Below are positions 19,266-26,424 of a stretch of DNA of 64,000 nt, piece after piece (within the stretch, counting starts at the first letter, position 1; the number at the start of each line of letters is the position of its first letter). The notes under the pieces were generated by a model that was not told the origin of the DNA, made no database searches, and worked only from the letters and a program-made list of their open reading frames with translations. The translations under genes and the position numbers were made by a program. The stretch is from Sphaerisporangium sp040685555. Its GTDB lineage: Bacteria; Actinomycetota; Actinomycetes; Streptosporangiales; Streptosporangiaceae. The stretch covers positions 1 to 64,000 of the forward strand of contig NZ_JBFBIK010000017.1 in NCBI RefSeq assembly GCF_040685555.1. Direction: 5' to 3'.

Positions 19266-19652
19266 ATGGCGGCGCTTGACATTCTGATAAGCGTTGTGGC
19301 GATCGCCGTCCTCCTGGTTCTCCGCGGGCTCGTGCTCGCACGATCCCGGGGGAACGTCGTATGTAGTCTCCGCACGGGAGACCGCGCCTGGAAAAGTGGG
19401 GTGGCCCGCTACGCGGGCGGAGAGCTCCACTGGATTCCGTTTCTTGGACTGCGACTGAGGCCGCGCCACGCTATCGCGAGGCGCGGCCTCACCGTTTCCA
19501 CCCGTCGTCCCCTCGTCGGCGAGGAGGGCCCCGCGGGCTACTGGACCGTCGACTGCGCGGGCGTCTCGCTCGCCATGAGCGAGGACGCCCTCACCGGCTT
19601 CCTCGCGTGGGTCGAGTCGGCTCCTCCCAGCGCCCACCTCGACGCGGCGTAG
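19266..19652 (+). CDS. DUF2550 membrane-anchored protein
   Basis: 128 aa with one N-terminal membrane helix (about 3-22) and a small, probably PH-like, cytoplasmic domain containing RTGDRAWKSGVARY and GYWTVDCAGVSLAMSEDALTGFLAWVE. This is the DUF2550 protein that follows atpC in mycobacteria (Rv1312). Function unknown. It starts 31 bases after atpC behind gtggggggcg, so it may be read with the atp operon. Confidence 0.85.
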   Translation: MAALDILISVVAIAVLLVLRGLVLARSRGNVVCSLRTGDRAWKSGVARYAGGELHWIPFLGLRLRPRHAIARRGLTVSTRRPLVGEEGPAGYWTVDCAGVSLAMSEDALTGFLAWVESAPPSAHLDAA

Positions 19653-19680
19653 TCGTGTCTCCGCTCGGCGGGTTGAGTGA

Positions 19681-20271
19681 CTAGCGGGTGCCCCCGGGCT
19701 TCCAGAGCAGCTCCTGGCCGTTCGCGGCGGTACGGCAGATGATGAACATCAGGTCGCTCAGGCGGTTGAGATACTTCGCGGTGAGCGGGTTCACGTCGTC
19801 ATGGGTCTCCACCGCCGACCAGGTGGTGCGTTCGGCACGCCGTACGGTCGTGCGGGCCACGTGCAGGAACGCCGGGCCGGGCGCGCCGCCGGGGAGGATG
19901 AAGCTGCGCAGCGGCTTCAGCTCCTCGTTGAACCGGTCGCACTGCGACTCCAGCCACTCGATGTAGGACGGCTCCACCCGCAGCGGGGGAAACTCGGGAT
20001 TCTCCGTCACGGGCGTGCACAGGTCGGCTCCGACATCGAACAGCTCGTTCTGCACCCGGGCCAGCACCTCGGAGATCTCGGGGGACAGGGCGCCCAGCGC
20101 CATGGCCACGCCGATGGCGGCGTTCGCCTCCTCGACGTCGGCGTACGCGGCGAGCCGGGGATCGGTCTTCCGTGTGCGGCTCATGTCTCCGAGCGTCGTG
20201 GTGCCGTCGTCGCCGGTGCGGGTGTAGATCTTGGAGAGCACCACCGGCTTCTCGTTGTCAGCTCGTGTCAT
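19681..20271 (-). CDS. Cob(I)alamin adenosyltransferase, PduO type
   Basis: 196 aa. Transfers the adenosyl group of ATP to cob(I)alamin to make coenzyme B12. The ATP-binding N-terminus YTRTGDDGTTTLGDMSRTRK is diagnostic for the PduO type. Helical-bundle motifs follow: DVEEANAAIG, FILPGGAPGPAFLHVARTTVRRAER and YLNRLSDLMFIICR. Start ATG 20271 chosen at the family start. The frame is open another 45 codons upstream without support. The same gene follows Rv1312 in M. tuberculosis (Rv1314c). Adenosylcobalamin could feed methylmalonyl-CoA mutase, which fits the epimerase gene at 34847. Confidence 0.92.
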   Translation of the reverse strand: MTRADNEKPVVLSKIYTRTGDDGTTTLGDMSRTRKTDPRLAAYADVEEANAAIGVAMALGALSPEISEVLARVQNELFDVGADLCTPVTENPEFPPLRVEPSYIEWLESQCDRFNEELKPLRSFILPGGAPGPAFLHVARTTVRRAERTTWSAVETHDDVNPLTAKYLNRLSDLMFIICRTAANGQELLWKPGGTR

Positions 20272-20399
20272 GCCGCCCAGCGTAACGGCCGCCGGGAGAC
20301 CGCCTCTGCCCGGTTTCCGGCAGATGGCGGCATAGGTCGCGGAGGGGTGGGCAGGCTTCTTACGCGGCCTGTCAAGGTCGCCGGACGTGAGGAGGCGGC

Positions 20400-20717
20400 A
20401 TGCCACGCCGGAGTGGTCCGGGATACCAGGTGGTCAGCGTCGGGTCGCGTCTCGACGTGGGCACGGTCGCGAGGCTGCGTCCGCGCCTGCACGACGCGGT
20501 CGACTCCGGCGACGGTGACATGATCGTCGATATGTCCGACTTAGAGATGATCGACGCCACCGGTCTCGGCGTGCTCGTCGGCACGCATCACCGCGCGCTT
20601 CGCGCGGAACGCCGCCTCGTCCTGCGGGCGGTGCCCCCGCGCGTCATGCGGCTGCTCGCCGTCACCCGGTTGCACCGGGTGCTCACGGTGGAGCTTCCGG
20701 CCGCCGCCGTGGCCTGA
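20400..20717 (+). CDS. STAS-domain anti-sigma factor antagonist
   Basis: 105 aa covering one STAS domain. Proteins of this kind bind anti-sigma kinases and are switched by phosphorylation. The phosphoacceptor loop reads MIDATGLGVLVG. The residue at the usual phospho-serine position (just before Gly) is threonine, and the preceding one is alanine instead of serine. aggagg four bases before ATG 20400 is close but strong. No anti-sigma factor gene is adjacent. Confidence 0.85.
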   Translation: MPRRSGPGYQVVSVGSRLDVGTVARLRPRLHDAVDSGDGDMIVDMSDLEMIDATGLGVLVGTHHRALRAERRLVLRAVPPRVMRLLAVTRLHRVLTVELPAAAVA

Positions 20718-20776
20718 TCGCGGCCTGTGGCCCGGTCACCGGTGGGGCTCAGGGGCCTGGTGAGGGCACTGGGTGA

Positions 20777-21385
20777 TCAGGTGCCGAAGGAGCGCCGGAA
20801 GATGTGGACGGCCGTCTCGATGAGGTGTTCCAGGGGCGGCGGGGTGGTAGCCAGAACCCACTCGATCAGTAGCTCCTGGATCGCGCCCACCATTCCGAGG
20901 GCGAGCAGGTGCGTCCTCTCCGGCAGGCCGCCCGGCAGGTCTCCCAGGGTCTCCTCGATCATCTGGGTGAAGTCGGTGACCGCGCGCTGCCGGTGGGCGG
21001 TGAGGATGTCGCCGGCCCGCCGTACCTCCAGGTGCATGATCCGGGCACGCCGCGCGTCGCGGGTGACGAAGGTGATGTACTCGCCGATTCCGGCCTGGAT
21101 CCTGCTGTCGGGGTCGGGAGGCGCGTCCCCGATGGCCTTGGCGACCGACAGGAGGGTCTCGCCGACGCAGCGGTCGTAGACCGCCCGCATCAGGTCCTCA
21201 CGCCCGGTGAAACATTCATAGAAGGCACGGTTCGAGATGCGTGCGGCCGCGCACAATCGTTCGATCGTGGTCGCGGTGAAACCCGCGCCGGCGAACAGCG
21301 TGTACGCGGCGGTCAGCAACCGCTCCCTGCGGTCGGCTAATCGCTGCTCCGCCGTCATTCCCCGGTAGTCGCGTCCCGTCGCCAC
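20777..21385 (-). CDS. TetR-family transcriptional regulator
   Basis: 202 aa. The N-terminal helix-turn-helix (about residues 20-65) contains LLTAAYTLFAGAGFTATTIERLCAAARISNRAFYECFTGREDLM. The all-helical C-terminal domain is the ligand-binding part. GTG start 21385 with gaggtg upstream. It lies 80 bases downstream of the aldehyde dehydrogenase gene on the same strand and may control it. Ligand unknown. Confidence 0.88.
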   Translation of the reverse strand: MATGRDYRGMTAEQRLADRRERLLTAAYTLFAGAGFTATTIERLCAAARISNRAFYECFTGREDLMRAVYDRCVGETLLSVAKAIGDAPPDPDSRIQAGIGEYITFVTRDARRARIMHLEVRRAGDILTAHRQRAVTDFTQMIEETLGDLPGGLPERTHLLALGMVGAIQELLIEWVLATTPPPLEHLIETAVHIFRRSFGT

Positions 21386-21465
21386 TGCACACCTCGCGTC
21401 CTGCTGGCCCCGTAGGAACCCATCATTATGGACGCAAGATCGTTTTTCGGGAAGTATCGGGACAA

Positions 21466-22953
21466 CTAGCTCTTGCGCCCGCCGTGCAGGAAGGTGACCA
21501 CCTTCACGAGTCGGTCCAGGTCAGCGGGGGTGCGGCTGAAGGACGTCAGATTCATTCCTGGTATGGCGAAACGCTGCCTGGAGATCGCCTTCGGGCGTGC
21601 GAACTCGCGCAGCCCGTCCGCGCCGTGAATGCGCCCGAACCCCGACTCGCCCACCCCGCCGAACGGCAGCGAGGGCACGCCGGCGAAGGAGATGACGGAG
21701 TTGATCGCCGTCATGCCCGTGAGCATCGCACGGGCGAGCTCCATGGCCCTGCGCGTGTTGCCCGAGAAGATGGTGCCGCCGAGGCCGTAGGCGACGGCGT
21801 TGGCCTTCTCCAGCGCCTCCTCCACCGTGGCGACCTTCCGCACGGTGATCGTGGGCCCGAAGGTCTCCTCGCGCACCGCGCTGGACTCCTCGGGGACGTC
21901 GGTGAGCACCACGGGGTCGACGTACGGGGGCCTGACGGACTCCGCGCCGCCCACCACGGCCTTCGCGCCCTTGGCGAGGGCGTCGTCGACGTGCCGCCGG
22001 ATGATGTCCGTCTGGGCGGGCATGGTGATCGGCCCGTAGTCGGCCCCGCCGCGTACGGCTCGCGCCCGCTCGGTGAGCTCACGAAGGAAGTCGTCGTAGA
22101 CCCGCTCCACCACGTAAACACGCTCGACGCCCACGCAGGTCTGGCCGGCGTTGGACATCGCGCCCCAGACCGCCGCGTCGGCCGCGGCGGCGAGGTCGGC
22201 GTCCACGTCGACGATCAGCGCGTCCTTGCCGCCGCACTCGGCCACGATCGGCGTCAGGTTGGCCGCGCAGGCGGCCATTACCCGCTTGGCCGTGGCGGTC
22301 GAGCCCGTGAAGGCGATCTTACGGACGCCAGGGTGCGCGGCGAGCGCGGCCCCGGTCTCGCCGAGGCCGGTGACCACCTGGAACACCTGGCGCTCGGGGA
22401 CGCTCTGCGCGAACAGCTCGGCCAGCAGCGCGCCGACCCCGGGAGTGAGCTCGCTGGGCTTGAAGACCACGGCGTTCCCGGCGGCCAGCGCGTACGCGAT
22501 CGAGCCCATCGGGGTGAAGACGGGGTAGTTCCACGGCCCGATCACGCCGACGACGCCCAGCGGCAGGTACTCCAGGGTAGCCGCGAGGTTGATCCCGATC
22601 ATGCCCGTCGCGACCCGGCGCGGTCCGAGGACCTTGCGCGCCTTGCGGGCGGCCCAGTCGAGGTGGGTGATGGCGAGCACCGTCTCCAGGGTCGCGTCGC
22701 CGATCGGCTTGCCCGTCTCCTCGTGGATCAGGGCGGCGACGCGGGTGAGGTTCTGGGTGAGGACGGCCTTGAAGTCGAGCAGCCGCCGCTTGCGCCGCTC
22801 GAACCCGAGGCCCGCCCACCACCTGGCCGCCTCCCCGGCGCTCTCCACGGCCGCCCGCACGGCTTCTGCGTCGTGGATGGGATGGGTGCCCACGACGGCC
22901 CCCGAGGCGGGGTTCACGGAGTCGAACGTGCGCTGCTCGGTAGCCGTTGACAT
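21466..22953 (-). CDS. Aldehyde dehydrogenase (succinate-semialdehyde dehydrogenase-like)
   Basis: 495-aa NAD(P)-dependent aldehyde dehydrogenase. Nucleotide fold landmarks are GPWNYPVFTP and FTGSTATAKRV; the general-base region is ECGGKDALIV, the nucleophile is Cys273 in SNAGQTCVGVERVYV, and ETFGPTI follows. ATG 22953 was chosen because agaaggagacgcc precedes it. The sequence is closest in style to succinate-semialdehyde or broad-specificity dehydrogenases of actinobacteria, but the substrate is not certain. Likely co-transcribed with the downstream TetR gene. Confidence 0.88.
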   Translation of the reverse strand: MSTATEQRTFDSVNPASGAVVGTHPIHDAEAVRAAVESAGEAARWWAGLGFERRKRRLLDFKAVLTQNLTRVAALIHEETGKPIGDATLETVLAITHLDWAARKARKVLGPRRVATGMIGINLAATLEYLPLGVVGVIGPWNYPVFTPMGSIAYALAAGNAVVFKPSELTPGVGALLAELFAQSVPERQVFQVVTGLGETGAALAAHPGVRKIAFTGSTATAKRVMAACAANLTPIVAECGGKDALIVDVDADLAAAADAAVWGAMSNAGQTCVGVERVYVVERVYDDFLRELTERARAVRGGADYGPITMPAQTDIIRRHVDDALAKGAKAVVGGAESVRPPYVDPVVLTDVPEESSAVREETFGPTITVRKVATVEEALEKANAVAYGLGGTIFSGNTRRAMELARAMLTGMTAINSVISFAGVPSLPFGGVGESGFGRIHGADGLREFARPKAISRQRFAIPGMNLTSFSRTPADLDRLVKVVTFLHGGRKS

Positions 22954-23100
22954 GGCGTCTCCTTCTCGGGCCCTTGCGGCCACGCTCGCCCCCCGGATCA
23001 GGGCTCCCGGACCGCGCTGCTCCCCGCCCAGGGGATCTGGGGCCACCATAGCCCCATCGTTGCGGGGCAAACCATCTCTCGCGCCCTTGCGCCCCCGCCG

Positions 23101-24396
23101 CTACGCGGGAGTGCCGAGGGAGCGGTCCGGGGGACTCGGCGGTCGCGTCCCGGATTCGTCGAGGTCCGCCAGCAGGGCCGCCCACTGGGCGCCGATGACG
23201 TCGAGGCCGTAGTTCGCGGCGGTGCCCACGGCGTTCGCGCCGAGCGTGCGGCGGAGCTCCTCGTCCTCGATCAGGCGGCAGATGCCGCTCGCGAGCGCGG
23301 CGGCCTTCTTCGAGCGGACGAGCAGGCCGTCGTGCTCGTTGGTGATGATCTCCTTCGGGCCGTGCGGGCAGTCGAAGCTGACCACCGGCACCCCCTTGCT
23401 CATCGCCTCGAGGATCGTCATGCCGAACCCCTCGTAGCGCGAGCTGACGGCGTAGATCGACGACTTGGCCAGCTCGGCGCCGATCTCCGGCGTGCTGCCC
23501 ATCAGGAAGACCTTGTCCGACAGCCCGGCGTCGTCGATCCGGGTCTGGAGCTTCTCCTCACGCTCGGGCGTGCCGCCTCCGTAGATGCGCAGCACCCAGT
23601 CGGGGTGCGCCTTCGCCACGGTCTTCCAGGCGTTGACCAGCCGGTCGAACCCCTTGGCCCAGACGATGCGGCCGATGCCGACGACGACCTTCTCCTCCAG
23701 CGACGAGACGTCGCCCCCGAGGTCGGGAATGGCGTTGGGGATGCGCAGCAGGCGCTTGGGCGGGTGGGACTTCAGCATCTTGCTGTACTGCTTCAGGTCC
23801 GCCTGGGTGAGCGTGGTGAAGGCGTCGAGCCTGCCGTACCGCCTCTTGATCTGGGCCTGGAGGGCCGGCCCGTGGGACTCCAGGGTGACGTGCTCCTGGC
23901 CGATGGTGAGTACCTCGGGCGGCGCGAACAGGCTCACGACGAGGTTGAACCCCGGACGCGTCCCGATGACCACGCCCCCTTTGAGTGATCGGAGGAAGCG
24001 GACCAGCCTCAGGTCGGTCAGCAGGCTCATGCTGAGATACGCCTTCTCCTCCTGCGGGACCAGCCTGCTGGGGCGGCGGGAGAGGAACTCCGCGATCCGG
24101 CCGCGCGGGACGGTCCTGTCGTCCAGGAAGGACACCTTCACTCCGGGAGGCAGTTCGAAGAACGGCTCCTCGGCCGTGCGGATCAGGCTGACGATCTCCA
24201 CCTCACGGTCCCGCGACAGATAGGAGGCGAGGTTGAGCACTGTGCGGATCGTGCCCCCCATGCCGTAGGCGTGCAGCAGCAGGATCCGGACGGTCCCCGT
24301 ACCACGTGCCGGCGCCTTCCGCGCCCTCCTCCTGTTGAGCGCTTCGAGCAGCCCCAGGGCCGCGCGGGCGAAAGCCTGCCGTCCCCTCGCTAACAC
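23101..24396 (-). CDS. Family GT4 glycosyltransferase
   Basis: 431 aa, GT-B fold. The N-terminal half carries ILLLHAYGMGGTIRTVLNLASYL (acceptor side). The C-terminal half has the donor-binding motifs GIGRIVWAKGFDRLVNAW and the E-x7-E type motif in SRYEGFGMTILEAMSKGVPVVSFDCPHGPKEII. The first ~20 residues are basic and hydrophobic and may associate with the membrane. Start set at GTG 24396 because aaggag lies exactly eight bases upstream; ATG 24456 would add 20 residues but lacks a ribosome site. Probably modifies a cell-wall or surface polymer; acceptor unknown. Confidence 0.85.
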   Translation of the reverse strand: MLARGRQAFARAALGLLEALNRRRARKAPARGTGTVRILLLHAYGMGGTIRTVLNLASYLSRDREVEIVSLIRTAEEPFFELPPGVKVSFLDDRTVPRGRIAEFLSRRPSRLVPQEEKAYLSMSLLTDLRLVRFLRSLKGGVVIGTRPGFNLVVSLFAPPEVLTIGQEHVTLESHGPALQAQIKRRYGRLDAFTTLTQADLKQYSKMLKSHPPKRLLRIPNAIPDLGGDVSSLEEKVVVGIGRIVWAKGFDRLVNAWKTVAKAHPDWVLRIYGGGTPEREEKLQTRIDDAGLSDKVFLMGSTPEIGAELAKSSIYAVSSRYEGFGMTILEAMSKGVPVVSFDCPHGPKEIITNEHDGLLVRSKKAAALASGICRLIEDEELRRTLGANAVGTAANYGLDVIGAQWAALLADLDESGTRPPSPPDRSLGTPA

Positions 24397-24479
24397 GCTA
24401 AACACTCCTTGCCTGGTGAAGTCATGGTTATGCCCCCTCGTAGTGTCATATGCCATGCATCGCCGGGAGCATGCCTAAT

Positions 24480-24512
24480 CCGAGGTGAGAGTAGTAAGTC
24501 CCGTCACCTCGG
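24480..24512 (-). promoter_or_regulatory. Inverted repeat upstream of the glycosyltransferase gene
   Basis: ccgaggtga (24480-24488) and tcacctcgg (24504-24512) form a perfect 9-bp stem around a 15-nt loop, 84 bases upstream of the chosen start. It may be an operator or a 5'-leader hairpin of the glycosyltransferase mRNA. Confidence 0.4.
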
Positions 24513-24591
24513 CAGGTAAGAATTCGGTTAGAGCGCCCCTTACCCAGCCCCCGCTCATGATCTAGACGATCGGCGGCACCTCAAACGTTGC

Positions 24592-24795
24592 ATGGGTTTT
24601 CCACAAGTTCGCCGAGTAGTCGGGCAACTACCCGTCAGGGGGCTCTCCGCCGGGCTCGTGCCCGCGGAGACGGCGACGACCATCGTGGCGGTGCTGCAGG
24701 GCGGGTACCTGCTGGCGCGGGCCGCCGGCTCGGCGGAGCCGTTCGACCAGGCGATCAGAGGCGTGCTCGCGCTGCTCACCTCCCAGGCTCGCTGA
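24592..24795 (+). pseudogene. C-terminal remnant of a TetR-type regulator
   Basis: An open frame of 67 codons reads RGLSAGLVPAETATTIVAVL, then QGGYLLARAAGS and a final helix. This is the typical last ~60 residues of LmrA/YxaF-like TetR proteins (the LLQGGxLLAR helix). No helix-turn-helix portion is present upstream in any frame, so the 5' two-thirds of the gene are gone. Confidence 0.55.
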
Positions 24796-24822
24796 AAGCC
24801 GATGATCCGACCGGAGGTTCTC

Positions 24823-25014
24823 ATGCATGCCATGCAGTACGAGATAACGCTGCCCGCGGATTATGACATGGCCATAATCCGTCACCGCGTAGCCACAAAA
24901 GGGACGGCTCTCGACGGGTTTCGCGGACTCGGACTGAAGGCGTACGCCATTCGCCAGCGAGGCTTCGGCGGCTCGCCGGTCAACCAGTACGTCCCGTCTT
25001 ATCTGGCGCCCGCT
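24823..25014 (+). pseudogene. N-terminal remnant of a DUF4865 protein
   Basis: ATG 24823 behind ggaggttct starts MHAMQYEITLPADYDMAIIR, then GLGLKAYAIRQRG and GSPVNQYVPSYLAP. This matches the first ~64 residues of DUF4865 proteins (normally about 190 aa). After residue ~64 homology stops and the sequence runs into the 3' end of nucS. DUF4865 genes are commonly paired with a TetR regulator, like the remnant just upstream, so both are relics of one lost pair. Confidence 0.55.
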
Positions 25015-25045
25015 CGGAGAGCCGCCCGGACCGTGAGCGCCGCGG

Positions 25046-25705
25046 TCAGAAGAGCGTGTCGGTGCGCTCGATGCCGCGGAGGGCGTCGTAGTCGAGGGTC
25101 ACGCACCCGATGCCGCGATCGGTGGCGAGCACCCGCGCCTGCGGCCTGATCTCCTGGGCCGCGAAGATGCCCTTGACCGGCGCGAGCAGCGTGTCGCGGT
25201 TGAGCAGCTCCAGGTAGCGCGTGAGCTGCTCGACCCCGTCGATGTCGCCGCGTCGCTTGATCTCGATGGCGACGGTGCCGCCGAGGTGGTCGCGGCAGAG
25301 GATGTCGACCGGGCCGATCGCCGTGGGGTACTCCCTGCGGATCAGGCTCCAGCCGTCGCCGAGGGTGTGGATGTGCTCCGCCAGAAGCTCCTGCAGGTGG
25401 GCCTCGACGCCGTCCTTCTGCAGCCCGGGGTCGACCCCGAGCTCGTGCGAGGAGTCGTGGAGGATCTCCTCCATCGTCAGGATGAGCTTCTCGCCCGTCT
25501 TGCCATGCGTGACGGTCCAGGTGCCTTCTTCCTCGCGCACCTTGCACGGTGGGTTCATCCAGTTGAGCGGCTTGAAGGCCCGGTCGTCCGCATGGATGGA
25601 CACCGAACCGTCCGCTTTCAAGATCACCAAACGGATTCCTGAGGGCAAATGCGCTGACAGGCGGCCTACATAGTCCACGGTGCAGCGGGCGACGACGAGA
25701 CGCAT
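25046..25705 (-). CDS. nucS: Mismatch-specific endonuclease NucS, 5' end supplied by an integrated element
   Basis: 219 aa, full length. NucS/EndoMS cuts both strands at mismatches and is the mismatch-repair system of actinobacteria that lack MutS/MutL. The N-terminal DNA-binding/dimerisation domain covers residues ~1-115. The nuclease core shows Asp134 (GPVDILCRD) and Glu148-x-Lys150 (AIEIKRRG), and the end DTLF may be the sliding-clamp contact. Codons 1 to ~34 lie on the mobile element (crossover at 25602-25613); the native 5' end is displaced to 28067-28180. The two versions differ at about 9 of 35 residues, so the enzyme now has a foreign N-terminus and promoter. Ribosome site before ATG 25705 is weak. 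Confidence 0.92.
   Translation of the reverse strand: MRLVVARCTVDYVGRLSAHLPSGIRLVILKADGSVSIHADDRAFKPLNWMNPPCKVREEEGTWTVTHGKTGEKLILTMEEILHDSSHELGVDPGLQKDGVEAHLQELLAEHIHTLGDGWSLIRREYPTAIGPVDILCRDHLGGTVAIEIKRRGDIDGVEQLTRYLELLNRDTLLAPVKGIFAAQEIRPQARVLATDRGIGCVTLDYDALRGIERTDTLF
25602..25613. repeat. Attachment site, left (inside nucS codons 32-35)
   Basis: accgaaccgtcc; on the coding strand it reads ggacggttcggt and encodes Asp-Gly-Ser-Val. The identical 12 bases occur at 28077-28088. A short common core is normal for serine integrases. Confidence 0.8.
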
Positions 25706-26216
25706 CGGGCCAGCCTAGCTGTCGCCTCCGGGGGGCGGGGCTACAAGAGGTTGACAGTAGGTTGGCAACAGGCCGCCCGGACTGCCAGCGTGAGAGATCT
25801 GACATTCGCTGCGCCCCAGTCATTGCAACACCCTAAGGTTCCGCGAAAAAGAACCGTGGGCCCATTCTCTGGGGCCCTGCCGGCTCTAGCTACTTGCTCC
25901 CGAAAAAGGGTCGTCGAAGCTTTGGGCAGGGGGCTGATGGTCGGCCTGTTGTCAACGGCCAAGTGCGTGTGGGTCTGGCCCACTTTTGCATGGCCACGGA
26001 CACCTGTGGGGCGGGGGGCTGCTTGCCGATCCGATTTACACTCTCCAGTCGGTTCCTCGTTTGCGGATTCTCCGAACTAACGATCTTTGTTGCGCGGGTA
26101 ACCGTTCACGGGTGCGCGCGTCCATGAGTGCCTTGCGGCGTCGCACTGTTTTGCGGTTGCCGATTCTCGTCCTGGCGGATAGGGCAGGGCGCGACCCACG
26201 GAGCCCAGCGGGCTAG

Positions 26217-26253
26217 GCGTGCGCCCGCCGTCGGCGACGGCCCGCCCGCACGC
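26217..26253. other. Compound hairpin inside the element
   Basis: gcgtgcg (26217-26223) pairs with cgcacgc (26247-26253); inside it gccgtc (26227-26232) pairs with gacggc (26236-26241). The two stems form an extended cruciform or RNA hairpin. It could be a structured RNA, an integrase-related site or a terminator. Confidence 0.4.
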
Positions 26254-26333
26254 ACGGCGCAGCCGGGCGGTCGTCCGCATCCCGGCACTGACGGTTATGG
26301 GGCGGACTTTCCCGGAGTGGTCCGGGCAAGAAA

Positions 26334-26357
26334 GAGGGAGGCGCACCGGCCTCCCTC
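26334..26357 (-). terminator. Terminator of the integrase gene
   Basis: gagggaggc (26334-26342) and gcctccctc (26349-26357) form a 9-bp stem with a 6-nt loop. On the minus strand the stem is followed by tttctt, so it resembles an intrinsic terminator 68 bases after the integrase stop. Confidence 0.65.
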
Positions 26358-26424
26358 CCTCTCATAAAGTCTTATAGTGCTGACTTTTCCGGATCGGTCC
26401 TACAGCCCTTCCCGCAAGTCCGCC

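Larger units (their letters stand above)
25706..26424. other. Non-coding region of the element between nucS and the integrase
   Basis: 719 bp. Short open frames exist on both strands but none has a ribosome site plus recognisable protein. The left half is less GC-rich than its surroundings. Structures seen: an imperfect 15-bp inverted repeat (25761-25775 with 25942-25956, one mismatch), a compound hairpin at 26217-26253, a short hairpin at 26311-26326 and the integrase terminator at 26334-26357. The nucS promoter must lie near the left end; ttgcca and tgtagc on the minus strand (spacing 17) are a weak candidate. Confidence 0.5.

Noticed and set aside
25751..26080. 109-codon open frame inside the element as possible cargo protein or excision factor
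   Set aside because: No ribosome site, no domain, and atypical composition. Kept only as a possibility within the non-coding segment.
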